A stretch of 13,083 bases of DNA from positions 1 through 13,083 of the forward strand of contig CAJUGF010000009.1 of NCBI GenBank assembly GCA_910585915.1, given 5' to 3'. Below the pieces are notes generated by a model. It saw nothing but the letters and a program-made list of their open reading frames with translations. It ran no database searches and was not told the origin of the DNA. The translations under genes and the position numbers were made by a program. Positions within the stretch are counted from its first letter, which is position 1. Every line of letters starts with the position of its first letter. The stretch is from an uncultured Bacilli bacterium (GTDB lineage: Bacteria > Bacillota_I > Bacilli_A > RF39 > UBA660). Positions 1 to 5,726 of this stretch are shown piece after piece.

Positions 1-1
1 A

Positions 2-229
2 TCTTTTGTTATTACCTTAATATTTTTTGCGTTAATTTTTATGATTGGATTATTGATACGTTCTTTGATTTCGATATTTAGAATAGCAGAGAAGTATGAT
101 AATAAAATGAAACACAACTCCACGTTTTATGCATTTATTGTTAATAGTTCTTATAAGTTTGTTATTATGATATTATTAATTGCAATAATATGTTCAGTAT
201 CTATTTATTTAAAAATATTTTTTCTTTAA
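2..229 (+). CDS. C-terminal part of a membrane protein, 5' end outside the window
   Basis: The frame is open from the first bases of the window, so this is the 3' part of a longer gene, not a 62-residue protein starting at 41. The 75 visible residues form two strongly hydrophobic segments (residues about 2-25 and 54-72). They are separated by a polar, charged stretch containing KYDNKMKHN, so this is an integral membrane protein. No family motif is recognisable. The frame stops at TAA 227-229, inside an A/T-rich homopolymer region. The neighbouring frame (190-345) continues with plausible coding sequence, so the true protein may be longer than shown (see that entry). Function is unknown. Confidence 0.55.
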   Translation, partial: SFVITLIFFALIFMIGLLIRSLISIFRIAEKYDNKMKHNSTFYAFIVNSSYKFVIMILLIAIICSVSIYLKIFFL

Positions 230-345
230 AGTATTCTTTTTTAAATTTTGATGATAATGTTGAGGTTATTATTGAAAGCTATGCAGATTATTATATTACT
301 AAAAATGCTTATATAGATGGTAATAAATTATATTATGTTAGTTAA
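190..345 (+). CDS. Candidate out-of-frame tail of the left-edge membrane protein
   Basis: Another plus-strand frame is open from 157 to TAA 343-345 and overlaps the end of the preceding gene. From about 240 it encodes a polar, Asp/Glu/Tyr-rich segment (DNVEVIIESYADYYITKN and onward to LYYVS) that looks like folded protein rather than random AT-rich translation. Joining the upstream frame to this one by a -1 shift near 208-214 (T TTA AAA) would give a membrane domain followed by an exposed tail. It could equally be a natural frameshift mutation, a sequencing indel, or a separate small ORF starting at ATG 190, which has no clear Shine-Dalgarno sequence. A perfect hairpin overlaps its stop codon, as at the ends of several genes here, which supports this as the real end. 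Confidence 0.35.
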   Translation: MFSIYLFKNIFSLKYSFLNFDDNVEVIIESYADYYITKNAYIDGNKLYYVS

Positions 346-363
346 CATAATATACATTATGTT
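344..363 (+). repeat. Perfect 8-bp hairpin over the stop codon at 343-345
   Basis: AACATAAT (344-351) and ATTATGTT (356-363) pair perfectly around the 4-base loop ATAC. It could be a weak terminator for the left-edge gene, but the nearest T-run (372-376 region) is not directly attached and the stem has little GC. The overlap with TAA 343-345 matches the layout of other gene ends in this window. Confidence 0.4.
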
Positions 364-643
364 CAATATAATATTTTTAAAATAATTATGATTTTTCTTG
401 TTTGTTTGTACTTTTTGTTTTAATTAAAACATTATTTATTTTTTCAAAACCATATTTAAATTTATATTTATTTTAGTTTAATCTATATTTATTATAATTT
501 ATTATATTAATTTTACGGATTATATATTTTTTAAATTAATTTTTATTTTTTTATAATATTTTTATAATTGTAGATTTAATTATTTTGATGCATGATTTTA
601 AAATGTTGAAAATTTGCATTGAGGTGGGTAATCGTTCATCTTT

Positions 644-690
644 ATTTATTTCGTTGCAAAATACAGAACTTCATTTTTTACGAAATAAAT
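644..690. repeat. Perfect 11-bp inverted repeat, 25-base loop
   Basis: ATTTATTTCGT (644-654) is the exact reverse complement of ACGAAATAAAT (680-690). The arms are too far apart, and there is no adjoining U-tract, for a typical terminator. It may be a protein binding site, part of a structured transcript, or the trace of a small element. Confidence 0.6.
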
Positions 691-724
691 GGTGTTATGA
701 TTAATAGCTATATTATATAAATTG

Positions 725-789
725 AATAGGGGTTTTAGTGATTTTTTAGGATTTATCTCCCCTATTTTTAAATTTGTTTTGATAGGGGA
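725..789. repeat. Three-arm GGGG/CCCC repeat with two alternative pairings
   Basis: AATAGGGG (725-732) pairs with CCCCTATT (759-766). The overlapping TCCCCTAT (758-765) pairs equally well with ATAGGGGA (782-789). Both stems are 8 bp and share the middle arm, so only one can form at a time. Read on the plus strand, the first stem is followed by TTTTT (765-769), like a terminator. On the minus strand the block lies directly downstream of the XRE gene's terminator. These are the only clustered runs of four G or C in the intergenic region. Confidence 0.55.
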
Positions 790-792
790 TGC

Positions 793-821
793 AAAAAAAA
801 GAAAAGACTTAAACTTTTCTT
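793..821 (-). terminator. Terminator of the XRE regulator gene, overlapping its stop codon
   Basis: On the minus strand AAGAAAAG (821-814) pairs with CTTTTCTT (806-799) around a 7-base loop that holds the TAA stop. A run of eight T follows (800-793). The stem is weak in GC but has the intrinsic-terminator layout. Confidence 0.6.
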
Positions 822-1585
822 GATTGAATTTCTGCAATTTTTTCGAAAACTTCTGCAGCATTTGTTTCATTAATTTCTGTATAATTTAATTCTTTTAAAG
901 CTTGAATTTTAATTGTGTTTAATTGTTGTGTACGACTTAATTTTTCTTCGTTTTTTTGTTCAATTTCTTGTACAAATCTACGATGGCTTTCTGCTAATTT
1001 ACTACGACTTGCTCCACCATTATTGTAAAGTGTCAAGGCAGAGTATAATATCCCTTCAAAGATAAATTGCTTGTCTTCTTGAAATTTATATTCTTCAGGA
1101 TCTGTAAAACCAGTTGTTTTTGACATATATCCAAAAATGTATTTAATTTCTGGAACATTGTCAATTGATTGTAACATATGATAAAGATATAATATTGCAT
1201 ATCGATTTTCTTCATGTTTTGAACTGTCTAACAATTTTTCCTTTAGTAGATATGTTATATCTGCAAGTAAAGTTTGATCGTCTTTACAAAGCCCTTTTAG
1301 ATCAAAATAGCTATCTAGATCTGATGTATTTTTTACGCCTTGGTTTAATCGATTCTCTACATTCATTAGATAATCAGTTGTAACTTTAATATTTGCAATT
1401 GCAGTATTGCTACCATCATCTATATCTAATAATTTAAATAATAATAATTTTTTTTCTTTTGGCCATTTATTTAAGTCATCTAGTTCTAAATAGTTATAGA
1501 CCATTTGTCTAGATACGCCTAAATACTTTGCTAAACGAACTTTTGAAATGCCAAGTTCCTGTAAAAGTTCATTTAATCTTTTCAT
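809..1585 (-). CDS. XRE-family helix-turn-helix transcriptional regulator
   Basis: A 258-residue protein whose first ~35 residues form a Cro/CI-type helix-turn-helix: LNELLQELGISK, then VRLAKYLGVSRQMVYNYLE with the recognition helix at about residues 24-33. The rest (about 50-258) is helical and charged with no domain I recognise. It has no membrane segment and no LexA-like Ser/Lys protease motif, so it is probably a cytoplasmic regulator with its own sensing or dimerisation domain. The start is ATG 1585-1583, preceded by AGGGAG at short spacing. It is transcribed alone, from a near-consensus promoter 30-60 bases upstream and ending in its own terminator. Repeats of TTTACATT around that promoter suggest it controls its own transcription. 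Its other targets cannot be deduced. It could be a phage- or mobile-element-type regulator, but no such element is visible. Confidence 0.8.
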   Translation of the reverse strand: MKRLNELLQELGISKVRLAKYLGVSRQMVYNYLELDDLNKWPKEKKLLLFKLLDIDDGSNTAIANIKVTTDYLMNVENRLNQGVKNTSDLDSYFDLKGLCKDDQTLLADITYLLKEKLLDSSKHEENRYAILYLYHMLQSIDNVPEIKYIFGYMSKTTGFTDPEEYKFQEDKQFIFEGILYSALTLYNNGGASRSKLAESHRRFVQEIEQKNEEKLSRTQQLNTIKIQALKELNYTEINETNAAEVFEKIAEIQSRKV

Positions 1586-1601
1586 AATCTCCCTACCCTC
1601 T

Positions 1602-1705
1602 AATGTTTACATTTTTATTATACCATTTAACACTTTTTTGTCAAGTGTAAAGGAATGTAAAATTTAAAAATGTTTAAATCAGTTTGGTGTTTTATATTTT
1701 ACATT
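1602..1705. promoter_or_regulatory. Cluster of TTTACATT operator-like repeats around the XRE promoter
   Basis: AATGTTTACATT (1602-1613) is a palindrome, 5-bp arms around TT, lying on the predicted transcription start. AATGTAAAA (1654-1662), just upstream of the -35, is an inverted copy of its right half. The variant GTGTAAA (1645-1651) abuts the -35, and TTTTACATT recurs at 1697-1705 across the mnmA stop. ACACTT (1630-1635) and AAGTGT (1643-1648) also form an inverted repeat over the spacer and -35. Several copies of one motif around a single promoter suggest operators, most simply for autoregulation by the adjacent XRE protein. That assignment is an inference. Confidence 0.5.
1617..1644 (-). 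promoter_or_regulatory. Sigma-A promoter of the XRE regulator gene
   Basis: On the minus strand TTGACA (1644-1639) and TATAAT (1622-1617) are both perfect consensus hexamers with a 16-base spacer. Transcription would start near 1610, giving a leader of about 24 bases before ATG 1585. Confidence 0.85.
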
Positions 1706-2808
1706 AAGTACCATAGCTTTTTATTATTCTTTTTTACTTCTTTAATAATTCCACTGCCAATACATTCTTCTCCTAAATATAAAACGCAGAATTGTCCTGG
1801 TGTTACCGCCTTTACCCCTTCTGGATATTTAACCTTTAATTCATTATTTTCTAAATATTCTATTTGAACAGGATAGTCTTCTCCCCTATAACGGAATTTG
1901 GCTGTGCAAAAGCTAGGATTAGTTGCACTAATTATGTTTACCTCTTCTAGTATGCATTCATCGCTCATAAGGTATTCATTAGTGTCTTTAAAGGCAACAT
2001 AAAGAATGTTTGCTTTAACGTCCTTACCACAAACATAATGTCTTTCACTAAAACCAGAAATTCCTACATTTTTTCTTTGACCAATTGTATAATTCATTAG
2101 GCCATTATGACGTCCTATTACTTCTTTCGTTTCAACATTCACTATGTCTCCAGGATTTGGTTTTAAATAATTTTGAACAAATTCTTGATAGTGGCGTTCT
2201 CCAATAAAACAAATCCCTGTAGAGTCTTTTTTCTTAGCAACATTTAATTTTACTTTTTCAGCAATTTCTCGGACTTCTGCTTTGGTTAAATGTCCTACAG
2301 GAAATAAAACATCTTTTAATTGATTTGGTGTCAATTGTGCTAGGAAATATGTTTGATCTTTGTTTTGATCATTTCCACGCAATAACCTATTTCCTTCTAT
2401 TCTAGCATAATGTCCTGTTGCAATTTTATCTGCCCCTAGTTTTAGAGCTTCTTTTTTAAATAAATCAAATTTTATATATTTATTACATAATAAATCGGGA
2501 TTTGGAGTTCTTCCTTTTTTTAATTCTTCTAGAAAGTATGTAAATACATAATCCCAATACTCTTTGATAAAGTCTACTCTATGTAAAGGAATATTTAATA
2601 GGCTGCATAATTCTTTGGCATCATTGTAATCTTGTTCTTGTGGACATATATTGCTGTTTAATGTAGGGTTCCCATTAATATCATTGTTTAGGGTTGCATC
2701 CCAATTTCGCATAAATAAGCCTTCTACTTCATACCCTTCTTGTTGTAATAAATATGCGGAAACAGCACTGTCTACTCCCCCTGAAATACCAACAATTACT
2801 TTAGTCAT
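1699..2808 (-). CDS. mnmA: tRNA-specific 2-thiouridylase MnmA
   Basis: MnmA adenylates and thiolates U34 of the Lys, Glu and Gln tRNAs in the cytoplasm, giving the 2-thio group of (c)mnm5s2U. It takes sulfur from a cysteine desulfurase, directly or through relays. The 369-residue length is normal for the family. Visible signatures are the PP-loop SGGVDSAV at residues 9-16, GRTPNPDLLCN with the first catalytic Cys at 108, ATGHYARI at about 130, and KDSTGICFIGER with the second catalytic Cys at 200. A C-terminal beta-barrel part ends near CVLYLGEECIGSG. The segment after NWD (LNNDINGNPT...CPQEQDY) is the longer insertion I associate with Mollicutes- and Erysipelotrichia-type MnmA. The gene follows the SpoIIM-like gene by 50 bases and may be read from it or from its own extended -10 promoter. 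No U-tract terminator is obvious before the XRE promoter. Confidence 0.95.
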   Translation of the reverse strand: MTKVIVGISGGVDSAVSAYLLQQEGYEVEGLFMRNWDATLNNDINGNPTLNSNICPQEQDYNDAKELCSLLNIPLHRVDFIKEYWDYVFTYFLEELKKGRTPNPDLLCNKYIKFDLFKKEALKLGADKIATGHYARIEGNRLLRGNDQNKDQTYFLAQLTPNQLKDVLFPVGHLTKAEVREIAEKVKLNVAKKKDSTGICFIGERHYQEFVQNYLKPNPGDIVNVETKEVIGRHNGLMNYTIGQRKNVGISGFSERHYVCGKDVKANILYVAFKDTNEYLMSDECILEEVNIISATNPSFCTAKFRYRGEDYPVQIEYLENNELKVKYPEGVKAVTPGQFCVLYLGEECIGSGIIKEVKKNNKKLWYLM

Positions 2809-2832
2809 ATTACTTCACTTCTTCCTAGTAAA

Positions 2833-2842
2833 AGTATAGCAA
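2833..2842 (-). promoter_or_regulatory. Possible extended -10 promoter of mnmA
   Basis: The minus strand reads TTGC-TATACT, with TATACT at 2838-2833 preceded by TGC, an extended -10 motif. The matching -35 position (TAGAAA, 2861-2856) is poor. The spacing to ATG 2808 (about 25 bases) is suitable. Confidence 0.4.
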
Positions 2843-2854
2843 AGTTTTAATTAT

Positions 2855-2874
2855 TTTTCTATAATAGTAGAAAA
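2855..2874 (-). repeat. Hairpin over the stop codon of the SpoIIM-like gene
   Basis: TTTTCTA (2855-2861) pairs with TAGAAAA (2868-2874) around 6 bases, including the TAG stop at 2861-2859. No U-tract follows on the minus strand, so it is unlikely to be an efficient terminator, and readthrough into mnmA is possible. Confidence 0.4.
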
Positions 2875-3431
2875 TTGAAGTTATGAATTAGTTTTATTCC
2901 TATAAAATCAATAAAAAGGTCATAGCAGAATAAAAGGAGTATTAACACAAAACATCCAATACTTAGATGAATGATTTGTTCTTTTTTATTGTTTTTATAA
3001 ATGATCCAAGATAGAATGTTTTTGCCAATATTTAATATTTTGGATATAAAGAAGAAATAAATGATTAAAAAAACTATTTTGATTAGTAAAAAGAAGATAA
3101 TTATATATAAAAATCCTTTTAATTGAAAATTAATAATGAATAGTGTTAGACAAAATCCTAAAGACATTCCTTCATAAAATAAATAGCTTATTGCAAGTGG
3201 AATTCCAATTAAAAGAAATGATGAAATGAGAATGATTGATAATATAGTAAAGTGATTTAAGCTGAAATGAGTACTTGAACTATTTGTAATGTAATTATTG
3301 AGTGTATTATCTAAAACACTTGCAGATGTGATGCCAAAATATATTCCTACCCCTATTCCAAATGTTAGTATGATAATTAAAAATATCCATAAATTCTTGT
3401 GCGTTTTTACGACATTTCCTATTTTTTTCAT
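2859..3431 (-). CDS. SpoIIM-like (stage II sporulation protein M family) membrane protein
   Basis: A 190-residue, very hydrophobic protein with about five membrane segments: residues about 13-35, 63-85, 87-103, 107-130 and 153-178. The central part GIPLAISYLFYEGMSLGFCLTLF, followed by the short polar turn NFQLKGFLY, matches the layout of SpoIIM (DUF95), in which a Gly-rich helix precedes an LKG turn. A short basic N-terminus (MKKIGNVVKTHKN) and an extracytoplasmic loop with NSSSTHFSLNHF are also as expected. In spore formers SpoIIM works with SpoIIP and SpoIID in engulfment at the septal membrane. Start ATG 3431 follows AGGTGA with 4-base spacing. SpoIVB in the same window supports the sporulation reading, but the hydrophobic bias makes family assignment by eye less secure. 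Other DUF95 proteins exist outside sporulation. Confidence 0.6.
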   Translation of the reverse strand: MKKIGNVVKTHKNLWIFLIIILTFGIGVGIYFGITSASVLDNTLNNYITNSSSTHFSLNHFTILSIILISSFLLIGIPLAISYLFYEGMSLGFCLTLFIINFQLKGFLYIIIFFLLIKIVFLIIYFFFISKILNIGKNILSWIIYKNNKKEQIIHLSIGCFVLILLLFCYDLFIDFIGIKLIHNFNFLLL

Positions 3432-3497
3432 TGTTTCACCTAGTAAATTATATTTACTTTATGAATAATTTATGATAAATTGTTTTTGGTGAAATTT
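3432..3497. promoter_or_regulatory. Divergent promoter region between the SpoIIM-like gene and the small membrane protein
   Basis: The only divergent gene pair right of position 345 meets here. Leftward there is TATAAT (3452-3447) with a poor -35, placed so close to AGGTGA that the leader would be about 10 bases. Rightward there is TATGAT (3471-3476) with a weak TTATAT (3448-3453) at 17 bases. Sporulation sigma factors could also act here, but I see no convincing full site. Confidence 0.3.
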
Positions 3498-3593
3498 ATG
3501 AGTAAGAAAGCAAGAAAGATAGCTGCTTGGGTTATGGTTATTGTAATGATAGCAAGTGTTGTTGCGACCATTGTAAGTTATGCTATCGCTTAA
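3498..3593 (+). CDS. 31-residue single-pass membrane protein (DUF4044-like)
   Basis: The encoded peptide begins MSKKARKIAAW, with basic residues at the N-terminus. It continues with one hydrophobic helix (about residues 9-30, VMVIVMIASVVATIVSYAIA) and ends at TAA 3591-3593. GGTGA lies 5 bases upstream of ATG 3498, and a strong 16-bp hairpin with a T-run follows the gene, so it has all parts of a transcription unit despite its size. It resembles the tiny basic-plus-one-helix proteins annotated as DUF4044 in Gram-positive bacteria. I cannot confirm the family by eye. It is transcribed opposite to both neighbours. Function is unknown; a membrane-associated small regulator or subunit is possible. 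Confidence 0.6.
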   Translation: MSKKARKIAAWVMVIVMIASVVATIVSYAIA

Positions 3594-3616
3594 CATCTAA
3601 ATTTGGGTGTTCTTTA

Positions 3617-3654
3617 AAAAAAGTGTAATAAAGGATGATTTATTACACTTTTTT
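3617..3654. terminator. Bidirectional terminator between convergent genes
   Basis: A perfect 16-bp stem (3617-3632 with 3639-3654) has a 6-base loop GGATGA. It starts with a run of A and ends with a run of T, so it works in both directions: for the 31-residue gene on the plus strand and for the zinc-ribbon operon on the minus strand. It overlaps the latter's stop codon at 3655-3653. Confidence 0.85.
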
Positions 3655-4423
3655 AAATAAATAGATTTGGTATTAAATAAATGGATAAGAATATAAAAAT
3701 GATAATTAATATAGCAAATAAACGATTATAGTTATTAGATTCTACTTTTCCAGTTAATTTGAAGTTTTGATATAGATTAATAATAAATAATAGTATAGCA
3801 TAGATTACTATTAAAAATGATAGTTTGTAAGAGAAAATGGTGAGAAAAGCACTTAAAACAATCATGGTAACTGGTTCTAGTAAACTGATTTCAATGGTTG
3901 TTAATGTTTTTCCCCACGAAATCTTTTTTTGATTGATTTTTTCAAATCCTAAGCTAAAGATGATAGCTAGTAATAATTTGCCTAAAAATAAACCAATAAA
4001 AATGCAACATAGTATCTTAAAATAGCTAAAATTCCAGACTTGGTTGAAAGCTATTCTATTATAAGCTGAATCAAAACTTGTTAATGGATTTATTGTTGCA
4101 GTATATATTCCTTTTAAGAAAGATACTGTACAGAAAGATATGAGAAGGCATGTTAAAATCATAAAAATGGATGTTAAGATATGGTCATCTTTTTCAATAA
4201 ATTCTTCTGTTGTTTTTTTGGCATTTTTGAAAATTCCCTTCCATATTTCTAATACTTCTTTTGCGTAATGTTGTGCAGAGTTACTCATTTCTGTTTTTAA
4301 TGTTTCTTTTGCTTTTTCTAGCTCTTTTTGTTCTTTCTTGTTTGTTTTTTTTATGTCTTTTTGACAAGAGCAAGTTTTTCCTTTTTCTAATTCTTTTCCG
4401 CAGTATTTACAAAATTTTGTCAT
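3653..4423 (-). CDS. Zinc-ribbon polytopic membrane protein of unknown function
   Basis: A 256-residue protein. Residues 1-20 hold a small zinc ribbon (FCKYCGKEL ... TCSC; Cys 5, 8, 18, 20). Then comes a highly charged Lys/Glu helix (about 22-45), and about five membrane segments near residues 82-104, 134-158, 173-197, 200-218 and 233-253. It is the second gene of an operon. Its ATG 4423 lies 14 bases after the stop of the TcaA/YvbJ-like gene, and GAGGTGA sits directly behind that stop. Both proteins start with a zinc ribbon, so they probably act together at the membrane, the ribbon being cytoplasmic. The membrane part resembles Yip1- or DUF-type multi-helix domains in general shape only. I do not recognise a specific family. 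Confidence 0.75.
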   Translation of the reverse strand: MTKFCKYCGKELEKGKTCSCQKDIKKTNKKEQKELEKAKETLKTEMSNSAQHYAKEVLEIWKGIFKNAKKTTEEFIEKDDHILTSIFMILTCLLISFCTVSFLKGIYTATINPLTSFDSAYNRIAFNQVWNFSYFKILCCIFIGLFLGKLLLAIIFSLGFEKINQKKISWGKTLTTIEISLLEPVTMIVLSAFLTIFSYKLSFLIVIYAILLFIINLYQNFKLTGKVESNNYNRLFAILIIIFIFLSIYLIPNLFI

Positions 4424-4437
4424 TTGCTTTCACCTCA

Positions 4438-5604
4438 TTAATATTTTTTGGAAAAATAGGTTACTAAACTATCTATTTTTTCTATTTCTTTTAGATCAAT
4501 ATTTTTCATAGTAATATAAAATGTATCAGCGCTTTCTCCGTTGTGAGTTGTTTCTTTTCCATTTTCTTGATATTCTAGACGATATGTATAATTCATTTGA
4601 AATGTTATGGTGATATTTCCATTTTCACTCATAGCTATATCACTCATTTTCATTTCTGATACTTTAAATTCTACTAAGGATGTATTAGTTATTTCTTTTG
4701 ATAGATTTTCATACTCTTTTTTAATTTTTGAAAAGTCGTAGTTACTTTTTAAGTCTTCTAGCTTTTGTTTTTGAATGCTTCCGTTATATATAGTTTCAAT
4801 CACTGAGGTTCCCATATTTATAATTTTTGTTTGAAATTCATTAGATAAATCTTGAATACTGAATTGGTATGTATATTCTTTTTTATTGATGTTTACTTCT
4901 TTATCTAGTGTCATTCCATTTTCCATTTTAATATTTAATTGGTATTTTCCTTGTATTAGGTTAGGGATTTCATAACAATCGTATCCAGATTTTTCACTTT
5001 CACTTAATTGATATTCTTTAATTTCTTCTCCCATTAGTGTTGCTGTTGCTTTTTTGGGGATATATAATCTCCAATTATCTATTATTTTTATGTTGTTTTC
5101 TGATACTTTCCAGCTTGCAAATATTCCTAAACGGTTTTTTTCATCTCGTTCTAAATAATAGCTTTTTTCTTTTGTTAAACCACTTTTACTATTTTCAATA
5201 CTTACATGGCATATGGCTCTTTTTTTAGAGTTTTGATATTCACAACTTGATAGTTGAAAATCTTCAATATTGAATTCTTCATTTTCTTTTAATACACTTG
5301 CAAGTATTTTGTCATTTGTAAATTTAGTGTTTTCAATTTTTAAATCTTCTAAAATCGCAGTGTAATCCTTATTTGACCATTTTTTTAAATAGTTATTGAT
5401 CGCATTTCCTGGTGAGTTAAAATACTTTAATTCCCATATAAAAAGAAAACCAAACATTATAAAGATTAATATTGCAAGAAGTATTTTATTTTCGGTAGAT
5501 GGTTTTTCACTAATCTTTTTTGTCTTTTCTTCTACTTTTTTTCCGCAGTGTTCACAAAAAATTGAATCGTTATCAATTTTTTTGCCACAATGTTCGCAAT
5601 ACAT
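4438..5604 (-). CDS. Zinc-ribbon, single-pass envelope protein, TcaA/YvbJ-like
   Basis: A 388-residue protein. Residues 1-21 form a classic zinc ribbon (MYCEHCGKK...IFCEHCGKK; Cys 3, 6, 17, 20), followed by a Lys/Glu linker and one membrane helix (about 40-58). The rest, 59-388, should be outside the cell. It opens with NAINNYLKKWSNKDYTAIL, typical of an NTF2-like domain. A beta-rich middle follows (IPKKATATLMGEEI ... GKYQLNIKMENG), similar to the small repeated domains of TcaA. A second helical/beta domain ends the protein. TcaA/YvbJ proteins are linked to cell-wall stress and glycopeptide susceptibility, so an envelope role is likely but inferred from architecture alone. ATG 5604 follows AGAGGTGA. 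The gene heads a two-gene operon from a good sigma-A promoter. Confidence 0.65.
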   Translation of the reverse strand: MYCEHCGKKIDNDSIFCEHCGKKVEEKTKKISEKPSTENKILLAILIFIMFGFLFIWELKYFNSPGNAINNYLKKWSNKDYTAILEDLKIENTKFTNDKILASVLKENEEFNIEDFQLSSCEYQNSKKRAICHVSIENSKSGLTKEKSYYLERDEKNRLGIFASWKVSENNIKIIDNWRLYIPKKATATLMGEEIKEYQLSESEKSGYDCYEIPNLIQGKYQLNIKMENGMTLDKEVNINKKEYTYQFSIQDLSNEFQTKIINMGTSVIETIYNGSIQKQKLEDLKSNYDFSKIKKEYENLSKEITNTSLVEFKVSEMKMSDIAMSENGNITITFQMNYTYRLEYQENGKETTHNGESADTFYITMKNIDLKEIEKIDSLVTYFSKKY

Positions 5605-5624
5605 GGCTTTTCACCTCTATGTTA

Positions 5625-5653
5625 ATCTTAAAGATTATTCGCATAAAAGTCAA
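5625..5653 (-). promoter_or_regulatory. Sigma-A promoter of the zinc-ribbon operon
   Basis: On the minus strand TTGACT (5653-5648) and TAAGAT (5630-5625) have exactly 17 bases between them. The predicted start near 5618 lies just upstream of the AGAGGTGA ribosome binding site of the gene starting at 5604. Confidence 0.7.
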
Positions 5654-5694
5654 ATGAAACCTGCTTTTTTGAAGTATTTAGACAATTAATTAAC

Positions 5695-5726
5695 AAAAAA
5701 AGAAGAATCATTTTTCTCCTTCTTCT
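5695..5726 (-). terminator. spoIVB terminator, overlapping its last codons
   Basis: On the minus strand AGAAGAA (5726-5720, within the last codons) pairs with TTCTTCT (5707-5701), followed by six T (5700-5695). The TGA stop (5710-5708) lies in the 12-base loop. Confidence 0.65.

Larger units (their letters stand above)
364..798. other. AT-rich intergenic region without a convincing gene
   Basis: Positions 364-585 are almost only A and T, with no recognisable RNA gene. From about 588 composition becomes richer and several inverted repeats appear: ATTTATTTCGT (644-654) with ACGAAATAAAT (680-690), and the GGGG/CCCC arms at 725-789. A 38-codon plus-strand ORF (588-704) and a minus-strand frame (646-870) running into the 3' end of the regulator gene are open. 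Neither has a ribosome binding site or a recognisable product, so I do not call them genes. The change of composition near 590 could mark a decayed gene or a small RNA. Confidence 0.5.

Noticed and set aside
1..4. ATCT at the left end could be the last four bases of a trimmed adapter (...CCGATCT)
   Set aside because: Four bases are far too few to distinguish from genomic sequence, and the reading frame is open through them.
588..704. Plus-strand 38-codon ORF (MHDFKMLK...)
   Set aside because: No Shine-Dalgarno sequence, no recognisable domain, and it spans an 11-bp inverted repeat. Kept only as part of the unexplained intergenic region.
364..800. CRISPR array, tRNA or rRNA gene in the AT-rich region
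   Set aside because: No regularly spaced direct repeats, no cloverleaf-compatible sequence with a TTCRA-type arm, and no rRNA-like sequence were seen.
646..870. Minus-strand 74-codon ORF
   Set aside because: It starts inside the 3' end of the XRE gene in another frame, has no ribosome binding site, and reads through that gene's terminator. No recognisable product.
1602..1705. Prophage or integrative element boundary beside the XRE gene
   Set aside because: No integrase, recombinase, attachment-site duplication or phage structural gene occurs in the window, and the next gene is the housekeeping mnmA.
5396..5689. Plus-strand 97-codon ORF
   Set aside because: Runs antisense to the zinc-ribbon coding start of the TcaA-like gene and its promoter; it is a shadow ORF.
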